Origin: Bacteroidota bacterium
Lineage (GTDB): Bacteria > Bacteroidota > Bacteroidia > Bacteroidales > F082
Length of the DNA: 64,000 nucleotides
Direction of reading: 5' to 3'
NCBI GenBank assembly: GCA_002686705.1
Contig: NYYH01000077.1
Location: forward strand, 1 to 64,000
Position 1 is the first letter of the stretch. Each line of letters opens with the position of its first letter. The notes beneath the pieces are model-generated. The model saw nothing but the letters and a program-made list of their open reading frames with translations, searched no databases and was not told the origin of the DNA. Made by a program: the position numbers and the translations under genes. Positions 16,006-26,324 of this stretch are shown here, piece by piece.

Positions 16006-18975
16006 ATGATAGTTACTATTCTGAAATCAAGACATATTGCACGTTACGCAATTATTATGTTAGTTGCATCAACTATACTTGCAGGATGTGATTCAACAAC
16101 TAAAGAACCAGCAGATTATGTAGTTCCTTTTATTGGTACTGGAGGACATGGACATACTTACCCCGGAGCAACACTGCCATTTGGAATGGTGCAGCTTAGC
16201 CCCGATACTCGGAAGGATAGTTGGGATGGCTGCTCAGGTTACCATTATTCAGATGATTATATTCTTGGATTTAGCCATACTCATTTAAGCGGAACAGGAG
16301 TTGGAGATTATGGCGATATTAGGTTTATTCCTACGGTTGGTGAACTGCAGTTTACCCCTGGCACTTCAGAAAATCCAAACTCTGGATACGGCTCAAAGTT
16401 TAGCCATGATAATGAGAATGCTACTGCCGGTTATTATAGTGTAAAATTAGATAATGGTATTGATGTAGAATTAACGGCTACAAAACGAGCAGGGTTTCAT
16501 AATTATCGATTCCCAAGATCAAAAAAATCTCATGTGTTGATTGATTTGATTGAAAGTGTGGTTAGTGAGAAAATAATAGAAGCGGAAATAAAGATAATTA
16601 GCGATCATGAAGTACTTGGTTATCGAAGAACAAAAGCATGGTCTGCAAATCAAAGGGTCTACTTTTATGCATCATTTTCAGAACCTTTTGCTTCACACGG
16701 AATTGTGGTACAAGGAGAATATTGGCAAAATAAAACATCAGCTACTGGTGATAGTTTGATCGCGGTTCTAAATTTTGATACCAGCGAAAGTGAACCAATC
16801 TTAATTAAAGTTGGTATATCTGCTGTTGACTACAATGGAGCTATGGAGAATTGTAAAACTGAAATACCTGATTGGGATTTTAGCAAAACGAAGAATAATG
16901 CTAAAGCTATCTGGAATGAAAAATTAAGCAAAGTAAATGTCACAGATGATAATATTGATAAAAAGACAATTTTTTATACATCGCTGTATCACACAATGTT
17001 AGCACCAAATTTGTATTCGGACATAGACTTCCGTTATCGCGCTCACAATGATAAAATAGTTAGGGACAATTCCTTTGAAATGCATACCGTATTTTCATTA
17101 TGGGATACATTTAGAACCCTGCATCCACTGTTTACAATAATTGAACAGAAACGTACAAACCACTTAATTAATTCAATGCTCGACATGTATAAATATGACA
17201 GCCTTTTACCGGTTTGGGAACTTGCTGCTAACGAAACAAACTGTATGATAGGTTACCATTCAATACCTGTAATTGTAGATGCCTGGGTGAAAGGAATAAG
17301 AGATTTTGATGCTGAACTTGCTCTAAAAGCAATGCTGCAAACAGCAAATGCTGACCAGTTTGATTTAGAATATTTCAAGTCCAAAGGGTATATTCCTTCA
17401 GATAAAGAAGGTGAGTCAGTCTCTAAGACTCTTGAATATGCCTACGACGACTGGTGTATTGCACGTTTGGCAAAGGGTTTGGGTGATAGTGCTATGTTTA
17501 AACTTTTTACAGAAAGAGCTCAATATTATAAAAACATATTTGACAAGCAAACCGGCTTTTTTAGAGGGAAAAGTAATGGTTGTTTTGTAAAGCCATTCGA
17601 TGCTACACAGGTAAACTTTATGCTTACAGAAGCAAATACTTGGCAATATAATTTCTTTGTTCCTCAAGATATTAATACGCATATTGAGCTTCTTGGCGGT
17701 GATGACAGTTACGAAGCTAAACTCGATACTTTGTTTAATACAACCACTGATGTGTCAGGCAGGCACCAATCAGATATTACAGGACTGATTGGGCAATACG
17801 CACATGGCAACGAGCCAAGTCATAACATGGCTTACCTTTATAACTATATAGGGAAACCATGGAAAACACAAAAACTGATACATCAAATAAGTAGTGAACT
17901 TTATTCTGATCAGCCTGATGGATTGAGTGGTAATGAGGATTGTGGTCAGATGTCTGCATGGTATGTTATGAGCTCATTGGGATTCTATCCAGTTACACCT
18001 GGGAGCGAGATATATGTACTTGGGGCTCCGCTTTTTGATGAGTTAGCGATAAATCTTGAAAACAACAATGTTTTTACCGTGAAAGCTTTGCATCGTAGCG
18101 ATAATAACATTTATGTACAAAAAGTAATGTACAATGGAATGGATTATACACGTTCATATATTACTCACAATATGATAATGGATGGCGGAGAACTTGTATT
18201 TGAGATGGGTAAAAATCCAAACTATGACTATGGATTTAAAATTTCTGACAGACCTAAGCAAGAAATAACCGATTTTATCATAACTCCGGTTCCGTATTTT
18301 GAAGCTACATCTAAAACCTTCATAGATGAAATGGAAATTTCAATTGGAGATATACAGAATGACTCAAAGATCATTTTTTCTGTTGACAAGAGTAATGAGG
18401 ACTATACACAACCTTTAAATATTAGTAACACAACAAAACTTACAGCAATTGCCAGAAGTAATGGAATTAATAGTTTTCAAGAAAATGCGGAGTTTATTAA
18501 AATACCTTCCGGCCAAAAGATAGCAATCAAGACGCCTTATAGCAATCAATATATTGCAGGAGGTGATAAAGCTCTTATAAATACAATTAGGGGTGGTCAT
18601 GATTTTAAAACCGGTAATTGGCAAGGTTATTACGGAACTGACTTTTCTGCTGTCGTTGATTATGGAAAAATTGTAAATATTTCAAAAGCTGGTATTGGAT
18701 TTCTGCAAGATGAAAATTCATGGATATTTATGCCGTTATCTGTTACATTTGAAGGATCGGTTGATGGTGAAAATTTCATTATGATAGGTGTAGTTGATAA
18801 CAATATAAGTCAGAAGAAATCTGGAGCTATTATTAAGGATTTTGTTGTTGAAAACATTGATATGCATTTAAGATATTTAAAGATTACAGGTAAAGCAACA
18901 GGCAATTGCCCTGACTGGCATAAAGGCGCAGGCAATCCCGCATGGATTTTTGCCGACGAGATTTGGGTTGAATAA
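16006..18975 (+). CDS. Alpha-mannosidase lipoprotein, GH92, with C-terminal accessory domain
   Basis: GH92 enzymes are calcium-dependent exo-alpha-mannosidases. Signature segments are FIGTGGHGHTYPGATLPFGM near the N terminus, HTHLSGTG, NEPSHNMAYLYNY and SGNEDCGQMSAWYVMSSLGF (with the catalytic acid region). An in-frame ATG at 15979 overlaps the GH20 gene, but the ATG at 16006 gives a conventional lipoprotein signal (STILAGC), so I chose it. After the catalytic part (to about residue 760) there are about 220 extra residues that look like a chitobiase-type C-terminal beta domain plus a discoidin-like carbohydrate-binding fold. Expected substrate: terminal mannose of N-glycans, together with the adjacent GH20. 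Confidence 0.92.
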   Translation: MIVTILKSRHIARYAIIMLVASTILAGCDSTTKEPADYVVPFIGTGGHGHTYPGATLPFGMVQLSPDTRKDSWDGCSGYHYSDDYILGFSHTHLSGTGVGDYGDIRFIPTVGELQFTPGTSENPNSGYGSKFSHDNENATAGYYSVKLDNGIDVELTATKRAGFHNYRFPRSKKSHVLIDLIESVVSEKIIEAEIKIISDHEVLGYRRTKAWSANQRVYFYASFSEPFASHGIVVQGEYWQNKTSATGDSLIAVLNFDTSESEPILIKVGISAVDYNGAMENCKTEIPDWDFSKTKNNAKAIWNEKLSKVNVTDDNIDKKTIFYTSLYHTMLAPNLYSDIDFRYRAHNDKIVRDNSFEMHTVFSLWDTFRTLHPLFTIIEQKRTNHLINSMLDMYKYDSLLPVWELAANETNCMIGYHSIPVIVDAWVKGIRDFDAELALKAMLQTANADQFDLEYFKSKGYIPSDKEGESVSKTLEYAYDDWCIARLAKGLGDSAMFKLFTERAQYYKNIFDKQTGFFRGKSNGCFVKPFDATQVNFMLTEANTWQYNFFVPQDINTHIELLGGDDSYEAKLDTLFNTTTDVSGRHQSDITGLIGQYAHGNEPSHNMAYLYNYIGKPWKTQKLIHQISSELYSDQPDGLSGNEDCGQMSAWYVMSSLGFYPVTPGSEIYVLGAPLFDELAINLENNNVFTVKALHRSDNNIYVQKVMYNGMDYTRSYITHNMIMDGGELVFEMGKNPNYDYGFKISDRPKQEITDFIITPVPYFEATSKTFIDEMEISIGDIQNDSKIIFSVDKSNEDYTQPLNISNTTKLTAIARSNGINSFQENAEFIKIPSGQKIAIKTPYSNQYIAGGDKALINTIRGGHDFKTGNWQGYYGTDFSAVVDYGKIVNISKAGIGFLQDENSWIFMPLSVTFEGSVDGENFIMIGVVDNNISQKKSGAIIKDFVVENIDMHLRYLKITGKATGNCPDWHKGAGNPAWIFADEIWVE

Positions 18976-19053
18976 TCGTAGGTTGACATCGACCTTATGG
19001 AGACATAACAATTTTAATAAAAATAGCTTTAATTTTGCGTAAAATATGAAGAC

Positions 19054-20988
19054 TTGATAAATCCTGCCACTATACAAAGTATATTCGAAACTGCACGAGT
19101 TGAAGAGGTCATTGGCGACTTTGTATCTTTAAAAAAGCGCGGAGTTAACTTTCTTGGATTATGTCCTTTTCATAATGAAAAAACACCTTCTTTCAGTGTA
19201 TCACCTACAAAAGGAATATTCAAATGTTTTGGCTGTGGTAAGGCCGGCAATGTAGTTGGGTTTGTGATGGAACACGAACATTACTCCTATCCTGAAGCAC
19301 TTCGCTATCTCGCAAAAAGATATGGAATTGAGATTGAAGAGGAAGAAGTAACACCCGAAATGCAGCAGCAATTAGATGAAAAAGAAAGCATGCTTGCGTT
19401 AAACACTTTTGTTACACAATACTTTACGAAAAATCTTTTTGAGAAAGAAGAGGGAAAATCAATAGGGCTTAGCTATTTGAAGGAAAGAGAATTTAGGGAG
19501 GCAACAATTGAAAAGTTTGAGATTGGATATGCAATAGACCAATGGGAGGATTATTCGCAACATGCTATAAAAAATGGTTATAAAAAAGAACCTCTTATTT
19601 CAACAGGACTTAGCATTGAAAAAGATGATAAACTGCTTGACCGTTTCCGGGGAAGAGTAATTTTTCCTATTCATAATCTAACAGGCAGAGTTATTGGTTT
19701 TGGAGGGAGAATTCTTTCTTCTGAGAAATCAAAAGCAAAATATCTTAACTCGCCTGAATCTGATATTTACAATAAAAGCAAGGTACTTTATGGCATTTAT
19801 TTCGCTCGCAATGCCATGGTTAAAAATAACAAGTGCTATCTGGTTGAAGGTTATACCGACGTCATTTCTTTACATCAGGCTGGTATTGAAAATGTTGTAT
19901 CATCTTCTGGCACCTCTTTAACTGTTGAGCAAATAAAGCTGATTAGCAGGTACACTCCAAACATCACTATACTTTATGATGGTGATCCGGCGGGAATTAA
20001 AGCCTCATTTCGTGGTATTGATTTGATACTGGAACAAGGCATGAATGTGAAGATTGTGTTATTTCCTGAAGGAGAAGATCCTGATTCTTTCGTCAGAAAC
20101 AATAGTACCAGCGAAACAGAAGATCTTATTAATAACACAGCAGTTGATTTTATAAAGTTCAAAACCTCTTTGCTAAAAACCGAAACTGCTAATGATCCTT
20201 CCGGAAAAGCAGCACTTATTAAAGATATTGTTCTTACAATATCACTAATTCCTGATGGAATAAGTCGTTCTGTTTATATTAAAGAGTGTAGTATACTTCT
20301 TGATGTTCGAGAACAAACACTCATGAATGAGTTAAATAAACTGCTCAGACAAAAGTTCAGAAAACAAACCAACATACCTCCCGAGGTAATATCTCTAGAA
20401 GATATAAAAGACAAAAGGCTTGCTCAAATTGATATTGATCCACTTGACTTAAGTTATCTGGAAAGTGATTTGATAAGATTATTGTTGCTTTTTGGTGATG
20501 TTCAAGTAGAGGAAAGTGTAGTTAGTGATGAGGTTCAAAATATTTCAATTTCCGATTTTATAATTAATGACCTTGATAACGATAACTTAAGTCTTGAAAA
20601 CCAACAATATCAGAAAATCATTGATGAAATAAAAAATGCCAGAAAAGATGAGATAACTCTAAGTTCCACACACTTTACAAACCATCAAGATCCACAGATT
20701 TCATTAGTTGCAATCGAACTTATTTCCACTCCTTATGAATTAAGCGATAATTGGGAAAAGAACAAAATTTTTGTGAAAAAAGAAGACGATGATTTGTTTC
20801 ATCTGGCACTATCCACATTAATGTCTTTTAAATCAAGACATATCAGCAAAAAACTCAGTGATATTTCACATCAATTAAAAAATACAACCGATGAAGCTGA
20901 AATATATCTCCTGCAACAGGAATACTTTGAGTTAAAAAAACTCACAAACCTGATTGACGGTGAATTAAACAGGCCATTTAATTATTGA
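19054..20988 (+). CDS. dnaG: DNA primase DnaG
   Basis: The replicative primase synthesises RNA primers at the fork. The start is TTG: it gives the expected beginning INPATIQSIFETARVEEVIG, and a nearby ATG is out of frame. The CHC2 zinc ribbon is C37-P-F-H40 with C58 and C61; the Toprim core has EGYTDVISLHQAG and DGDPAG; the C-terminal part (about residues 430-644) is the helicase-binding domain, poorly conserved as usual. Length (644) is normal. A -7 box TAATTTTG lies at 19030-19037, close to the start codon. Confidence 0.95.
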   Translation: MINPATIQSIFETARVEEVIGDFVSLKKRGVNFLGLCPFHNEKTPSFSVSPTKGIFKCFGCGKAGNVVGFVMEHEHYSYPEALRYLAKRYGIEIEEEEVTPEMQQQLDEKESMLALNTFVTQYFTKNLFEKEEGKSIGLSYLKEREFREATIEKFEIGYAIDQWEDYSQHAIKNGYKKEPLISTGLSIEKDDKLLDRFRGRVIFPIHNLTGRVIGFGGRILSSEKSKAKYLNSPESDIYNKSKVLYGIYFARNAMVKNNKCYLVEGYTDVISLHQAGIENVVSSSGTSLTVEQIKLISRYTPNITILYDGDPAGIKASFRGIDLILEQGMNVKIVLFPEGEDPDSFVRNNSTSETEDLINNTAVDFIKFKTSLLKTETANDPSGKAALIKDIVLTISLIPDGISRSVYIKECSILLDVREQTLMNELNKLLRQKFRKQTNIPPEVISLEDIKDKRLAQIDIDPLDLSYLESDLIRLLLLFGDVQVEESVVSDEVQNISISDFIINDLDNDNLSLENQQYQKIIDEIKNARKDEITLSSTHFTNHQDPQISLVAIELISTPYELSDNWEKNKIFVKKEDDDLFHLALSTLMSFKSRHISKKLSDISHQLKNTTDEAEIYLLQQEYFELKKLTNLIDGELNRPFNY

Positions 20989-21006
20989 AATACCACACAC
21001 CTTTTT

Positions 21007-21034
21007 TGTCATTCTGAGCGTAGCAAAGAATCTC
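21007..21034. repeat. Single copy of a dispersed TGTCATTCTGAGCG-type repeat
   Basis: The 28 bases begin TGTCATTCTGAGCGTAGC and continue AAAGAATCTC. I recall the core GTCATTCTGAGCGnAGCGAAGAATCT as a repeat found in many copies between genes in diverse Bacteroidota. Only this copy was noticed in the window, between dnaG and asnS. Function unknown. Confidence 0.5.
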
Positions 21035-21175
21035 AAAACATTGATTATCCGAACATAATAGGTTATTCGATTTTCCATGGAGAACAGAGATCATTACAAT
21101 TCAATGAAATTCATAATAAGAATAAGCTCATATATCCCTGAAATTTAGTTCTTTTGCAATTTAAAATTATTAGAA

Positions 21176-22615
21176 GTGAGAAGAACTGAGATCAAATCAT
21201 TACTCGAATCAAGAGATTACGGTAAAGAAGTAGTTGTTAAAGGCTGGGTACGTACTAAGCGCGGAAGTAAAAATGTAGCATTCATTGCGTTAAACGATGG
21301 ATCGACAATTAATAATATTCAAATAGTTGTTGATGTTGACGATAATTCTGCAATGATCCTTGAACAAGTATCCACAGGAGCAGCTTTGTCAGTTATTGGT
21401 GAGCTGGTTGAATCAACTGGCAGTGGCCAAAACGTTGAAGTACACGCTAAGGAAATTGAAGTTCTGGGAACAGCTGATCCGGATGAGTATCCCCTCCAAC
21501 CAAAAAAACACTCGCTTGAATTTTTACGGGAAAAGGCACATTTACGGTATCGTACTAATACTTTTGCTGCAATTGCACGTATAAGGCATACAATGACATT
21601 TGCTATTCATAAGTTTTTCAACGATAGAGGATTCTACAATATACATTCACCAATAATTACCGGCTCGGATGCGGAAGGTGCTGGAGAAATGTTTCAGGTA
21701 ACAACATTAAATTTACAAGATGTTCCAAAAACAGAGGATGGAGAAGTTGATTTTAAGCAGGACTTTTTTGGAAAAGTAGCAAACTTAACAGTGTCAGGAC
21801 AATTAGAAGCTGAGCTTGCAGCTCTTGCTCTGTCAAAGGTTTATACTTTCGGTCCTACATTTCGAGCTGAAAACTCAAATACTGCACGACATCTTGCTGA
21901 ATTCTGGATGATAGAACCTGAATTTGCATTTGCCGATATTATCGATAACATGAACCTTGCTGAAGACATGCTAAAATATGTCATTAGTTATGCTCTTGAG
22001 AATTGCATGGAAGACCTTACTTTTTTGAGTAAACGTTTAACTGATGAAGAAAAGAATAAGAAAGCTGAAGAACGTTCGATGGAACTTATAGAAAAGCTAA
22101 GATTTGTTATTGATAAGCCATTCGAAAGATTAACTTATACAGAGGCAATAGAGATTCTTATAAATTCAAAACCTAACAAAAAGAAAAAGTTTCAGTTTGT
22201 TATCGAAAAGTGGGGTGCCGATTTGCAATCGGAACATGAGAGGTATCTGGTGGAGAAACATTTCAAAAAACCTGTTATTCTTACCGATTACCCAAGCTCT
22301 ATCAAAGCCTTTTATATGAAACAAAACGATGATGGAAAAACCGTTAGGGCTATGGATATCCTCTTTCCTCAAATTGGTGAAATCGTTGGAGGTTCGCAGC
22401 GCGAGGAAGAATATGATAAATTAAGTAAACGAATTAAGGAGTTTGAAATTCCGGAAGAACTGATGTGGTGGTATCTTGAGACCAGAAAATTTGGTACTGT
22501 TCCTCATGCAGGTTTCGGGTTGGGATTTGAACGTCTTATGTTATTTATTACCGGTATGGGCAATATTCGTGATGTTATCCCTTTCCCACGAACACCTATG
22601 AATCTGGAATTCTAA
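21176..22615 (+). CDS. asnS: Asparagine--tRNA ligase
   Basis: Class II aminoacyl-tRNA synthetase, 479 residues. The N-terminal OB-fold anticodon-binding domain ([20 protein letters not shown], about residues 18-37) is followed by the catalytic core with motif 2 ([21 protein letters not shown]) and motif 3 ([21 protein letters not shown]). The [15 protein letters not shown] segment and the motif 2 NTARHLAEF are typical of AsnS rather than AspS. The GTG at 21176 gives the usual N terminus (RRTEIKSLL) and is preferred. It converges with the propeller-barrel gene, leaving only 13 bases between stops. Confidence 0.95.
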   Translation: MRRTEIKSLLESRDYGKEVVVKGWVRTKRGSKNVAFIALNDGSTINNIQIVVDVDDNSAMILEQVSTGAALSVIGELVESTGSGQNVEVHAKEIEVLGTADPDEYPLQPKKHSLEFLREKAHLRYRTNTFAAIARIRHTMTFAIHKFFNDRGFYNIHSPIITGSDAEGAGEMFQVTTLNLQDVPKTEDGEVDFKQDFFGKVANLTVSGQLEAELAALALSKVYTFGPTFRAENSNTARHLAEFWMIEPEFAFADIIDNMNLAEDMLKYVISYALENCMEDLTFLSKRLTDEEKNKKAEERSMELIEKLRFVIDKPFERLTYTEAIEILINSKPNKKKKFQFVIEKWGADLQSEHERYLVEKHFKKPVILTDYPSSIKAFYMKQNDDGKTVRAMDILFPQIGEIVGGSQREEEYDKLSKRIKEFEIPEELMWWYLETRKFGTVPHAGFGLGFERLMLFITGMGNIRDVIPFPRTPMNLEF

Positions 22616-22628
22616 TCAGGTTCACTCG

Positions 22629-25463
22629 TTAATTAATACTAAAACCGTATAAAAATTCAAAAACATTTTGGTTATCCTTAAAACGATAAGTACTTCGTAA
22701 TCCAAGTCGGAAATTAGGTATGAGACTTAAGAAATGCCAGTCAGTGTAAATTTCAACTCCGGCAGAATTGTACAATTGTTTCTGATTATTACTGTTTTTT
22801 CCGGTAGCATGATCATAGTATAGTTGAGCATATACTCTTTTTAAGTAAGCAACTGCCTGAATATCAAGATCTGGATATATAATGGGAAATGTATAATCAG
22901 CTTTTAGACTGAACATTTCTTTTAAACTGATTCCTGTATAGCCTCTTGGTGATCTAATAAAATTACTGTAGCTATAATTTCCGGTTTTTCTATGTTGATA
23001 GCCCGAATAAAATTTTAAACTGTGATGCTTTACGATGCCTGGGAAATAAAATGTTTCCCCAATTCCGTATATAACACTCGCAGAATCTGATAATGGAGTA
23101 TGCCGGTAAATTATATTTGTAGCATAACCCCATTTCGGATAAATATCTCTCTTCGACCTTTTTAGCTGGGTATATGCATAAAACCCATAGGACATGGAAG
23201 TTATCTGATTTTCCTTGTCGGCATTATCATGACTAATTTTATTAAGAAACTTTTCTGCTACACTGGTATATGGTCTCATAACCATGATCCATTTACTGCG
23301 AGTTAAATTTAGTGGTAGCGAAACTCCAACGGATAAATTTGTTTCCATCCATTTTATCTCCTGAAGCTTGTCATCATTGTCTAGATAGTTACTTCTACGC
23401 ATACCGTAATCGGCTGAAAGATTAATTTGTGGATACCATCCGGCGTATACAAAACTCATCTTTGCTTTACCTGCTCTTTCATTAGGATCGTAATAATATC
23501 CTAATGACCCATAAGCTGTACTCAGAATGTTTTGTGTTAGAACCGACACCCCGGGAGTAAAATCATAATTATTCAGATCAATAGCAGCAAGACCCCAACT
23601 ATGTAAATTAAATAAGTGTCCGGCTCGGCTATATTTTTTGATTGGGTATTCTTTGTGAGGAACAATCTGATTGTCGAGAATAAAATCATTTTCCGGCTTT
23701 AGCTCATCAATTAAATAAGTGGTTTTAAGATTTTCAAGAACAACTTTTTGAGATGGTTTTAGGGTAGTTAATGTGTTGGCAATCCGATAACCATTGTCTG
23801 TATATGTTGTAAAGTATATCTTCTCTTCTTCAATTGAAAAAGTTGCATCAGTAGCTCCAAATCTAACATTTGTAAGTTTAAAAATCTCTCGTGACTGGAT
23901 GTTGATCTTGTAGAGATCACTTGTTCCTAAATAGGAACCAGAATAAATTACCGTGTTGCCATTCATCACGGGCCGCGCAATATTTACAAAACTAAAGGGA
24001 AGCAAAAACTCATATTCCCAGGTTGAGGTGTTTATTACTATTATCGACTTTCCCTTGTCTCCCAGAACAGTTGAAACAATATGTTTATCATCATCAGACC
24101 ATCGTGGAAACATAAAGAATAAGTTGTCAAGGGTATGAAACTCCTTAAGAATTTCACCTGACTCAATATTATATATCCTTAGGGAATAGTTATTTGTTTC
24201 GCTGGCATTTACTGCTACTAATTTTGGTTCTTTGTTAGCTAATGAAGGGGCAAACAACCTGCTTTTTCTGGTCAACCATTTTAGTTTCTTGGTCTTATAA
24301 TTATAAATCTTAATAGCCGAATAGTCTCGGTTTGACCATCGTGGGTCATAAGTTTTTTCATTCCAGCATAATAGACTATCGTTTGCCGAAAGTGATTCGT
24401 TGAAATCATAGCCAGGTGTAAACAGCTTCTCTTCAGTACCATCAGGAAACACCTTTACAAAACTATTAATATCATCAATCCCACTCTTTTCAACAATAAC
24501 ACTACCATCAGATATCGGGTTAACAAAGCGGTAACTCGTAAAATCCTTATTATTTTCAGGAAGAATAATGGCAGGATCATTTTTAGTGGAATCAATTTTT
24601 GACCACTGATTTTTTCGAGCTTGTAGTACACTTTTATAGTATTTCACCTTTCCTGTGCCAGTAATGTCTTTTATTGATTTTGTAAAAGGAACTAACGTGT
24701 ACGGTCGTTGAGCAACATTATTCAAAGTATTATTCCAAAGATCAGGACCATAATTTATCCATCCATTAACCACAAGTTCATAGCCAAGTGTATAATGATT
24801 AGGTACATAATCGCGATACGATCCATAAAGTGCTTTATCGTAAGGATAAATCTTTTTATTCAATACCTGTGCTTTAAGGTCCATTGTAAAATCAGGAGAT
24901 CTGCCTCTGCCGCTTTTGCTGAAAATAGTTTCACTAAAAACTGCATCACCTTCAATAAACCACATTGGCAAAAACACACCCATAATCCCTCCAATAGCTT
25001 GATCCCCAAACATATAATATAGACCTTTTGTCATCCCCTGATTTAACTTTTGCATTTGTACTACATGTCTGTATTCATGAAGAGTTAGCTGTTTTGGCCA
25101 TTGTTGTGCGTAGGTAGTTTGATCTGGCATGTTAAAAAAATCGGCATGCATAGGGGTGGGCGAAACATATGCATTTGATATCACTGACTGGTTATGAAGT
25201 ACTACTTGAAACTTTTTGTTCTGATGTAAATATGGTAAACTGATACTTGTATGCGATATCTGAAGCAGATTTGCATATCGTTTTGCCTGATTTTCATAAT
25301 TTGATGGAAAGATTATTTTAAAATCAGGTGAATTTAGTTGTAGCCATTTTATTGATGAAGGATCTTGCCCGACGATATAATACTGAGCCACGATATTATT
25401 AAAAGGAATAAATAAAATCAGAAATATTATTATATTTAAAAAGGAAGCTCTGATTAAATTCAT
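22629..25463 (-). CDS. Putative secreted gluzincin peptidase with TolB-like propeller and C-terminal barrel
   Basis: The 944-residue protein has a signal peptide (to about VAQ27). The N-terminal part contains H129-E-Y-R-H133 and, 38 residues on, E171 in MWFIEGDAVF, which together fit the HExxH...E zinc site of gluzincin metallopeptidases. The middle (about residues 310-600) shows repeated short motifs of a TolB/PD40-type beta-propeller (PRWSDDDKHIV, FSIEEEKIYFTTYTDNGY). The last 300 residues look like an outer-membrane beta-barrel of the surface-antigen type. The protein would thus display a peptidase-propeller unit anchored by its own barrel. Substrate unknown. Related large proteins in Bacteroidota are usually annotated only as TolB-like or hypothetical. 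Confidence 0.65.
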   Translation of the reverse strand: MNLIRASFLNIIIFLILFIPFNNIVAQYYIVGQDPSSIKWLQLNSPDFKIIFPSNYENQAKRYANLLQISHTSISLPYLHQNKKFQVVLHNQSVISNAYVSPTPMHADFFNMPDQTTYAQQWPKQLTLHEYRHVVQMQKLNQGMTKGLYYMFGDQAIGGIMGVFLPMWFIEGDAVFSETIFSKSGRGRSPDFTMDLKAQVLNKKIYPYDKALYGSYRDYVPNHYTLGYELVVNGWINYGPDLWNNTLNNVAQRPYTLVPFTKSIKDITGTGKVKYYKSVLQARKNQWSKIDSTKNDPAIILPENNKDFTSYRFVNPISDGSVIVEKSGIDDINSFVKVFPDGTEEKLFTPGYDFNESLSANDSLLCWNEKTYDPRWSNRDYSAIKIYNYKTKKLKWLTRKSRLFAPSLANKEPKLVAVNASETNNYSLRIYNIESGEILKEFHTLDNLFFMFPRWSDDDKHIVSTVLGDKGKSIIVINTSTWEYEFLLPFSFVNIARPVMNGNTVIYSGSYLGTSDLYKINIQSREIFKLTNVRFGATDATFSIEEEKIYFTTYTDNGYRIANTLTTLKPSQKVVLENLKTTYLIDELKPENDFILDNQIVPHKEYPIKKYSRAGHLFNLHSWGLAAIDLNNYDFTPGVSVLTQNILSTAYGSLGYYYDPNERAGKAKMSFVYAGWYPQINLSADYGMRRSNYLDNDDKLQEIKWMETNLSVGVSLPLNLTRSKWIMVMRPYTSVAEKFLNKISHDNADKENQITSMSYGFYAYTQLKRSKRDIYPKWGYATNIIYRHTPLSDSASVIYGIGETFYFPGIVKHHSLKFYSGYQHRKTGNYSYSNFIRSPRGYTGISLKEMFSLKADYTFPIIYPDLDIQAVAYLKRVYAQLYYDHATGKNSNNQKQLYNSAGVEIYTDWHFLSLIPNFRLGLRSTYRFKDNQNVFEFLYGFSIN

Positions 25464-25521
25464 GGATCAAATATATAGGATTTTTCGTGATGGTTTTGAT
25501 GGGTGTCTTACAGCTGAAGGA

Positions 25522-26229
25522 TTATAAATTAGAAAAATAATCCCACAATGGATCTTTAGGAGGACTAGCTACAATTTTTAAAATTTCTTTTTTTACTGGA
25601 TGCATAAACTCTAGTGAATGAGCATGAAGACTGATTGAGGCATCCTTATTGCTTCGTGGAGATCCATATTTTAAATCTCCCTTTATTGGATTGCCAATAG
25701 CAGCCAATTGAGCTCTGATTTGATGATGACGGCCTGTTTTTAAATCAATTTCCAGCAAGTAGTAACTATCACTTTCGCCTATTAATTTATATCTTAATAC
25801 TCCTTCCTTTGATCCAGTTACAGATTTAGAGTATGCAAATGATTTATTTTTCTTGCTGTTGCGAACCAAGTAATGCTTCAGTTCGGCGTTGAGTTTCTCA
25901 GGTTTATTTTGAACTATTGCCCAATATATTTTTTTAAGATCACGATTTTTTACCAATTCATTCATTCTGGTAAGAGCTTTTCCTGTTCTCGCAAAAACTA
26001 CTACACCACTTGCCGGACGATCGATCCGATGAATTACCCCCGTAAAAACGTTACCTGGTTTCTGATATTTTTCTTTCAGATATGCTTTAACTATTTCACT
26101 TAAAGGAGTATCGCCAGTTTTATCACCTTGAACAATTTCAGAAGGAAGTTTGTTTACTACGATGAGGTGGTTGTCTTCGTAAAGTACCCTGGTGGATAGA
26201 GGATATTTATTGGTTGTTATTGTTGTCAT
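25522..26229 (-). CDS. RluA-family RNA pseudouridine synthase
   Basis: About 235 residues. The signature HRIDRPASGVVVFARTGKAL contains the catalytic Asp of the RluA family; RHHQIRAQLAAIGNPIKGD is the second conserved block. There is no S4 domain, as in the short RluA/YqcB-like members. It modifies a uridine in rRNA or tRNA; the site cannot be told from sequence. An in-frame TTG at 26247 would add MTTTTT, encoded by a repetitive ACAACG tract, so the ATG at 26229 or one of the following codons is more likely. panB lies upstream on the same strand. Confidence 0.85.
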   Translation of the reverse strand: MTTITTNKYPLSTRVLYEDNHLIVVNKLPSEIVQGDKTGDTPLSEIVKAYLKEKYQKPGNVFTGVIHRIDRPASGVVVFARTGKALTRMNELVKNRDLKKIYWAIVQNKPEKLNAELKHYLVRNSKKNKSFAYSKSVTGSKEGVLRYKLIGESDSYYLLEIDLKTGRHHQIRAQLAAIGNPIKGDLKYGSPRSNKDASISLHAHSLEFMHPVKKEILKIVASPPKDPLWDYFSNL

Positions 26230-26305
26230 GGTTGTCGTCGTTGTCAATGGTTGTCATTGTAGTTAACGGTTATTATCATTTTATAGGATTATAAACATGA
26301 CAACC
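26227..26305. repeat. Clustered TTGTCATGG-type repeats and inverted repeat before the RluA-like gene
   Basis: Several imperfect copies of GGTTGTCAT/GTTGTC lie between 26223 and 26257, and a perfect inverted copy (GGTTGTCAT at 26249-26257, ATGACAACC at 26297-26305) brackets 39 bases. The repeats overlap the start codon region of the pseudouridine synthase gene. Confidence 0.6.
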
Positions 26306-26324
26306 TGATAACCCGACAACTTCT

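Noticed and set aside
18980..18996. Short palindrome-like AGGTTGACATCGACCT between the GH92 and dnaG genes
   Set aside because: The central part is imperfect and there is no second copy or promoter overlap to support a site.
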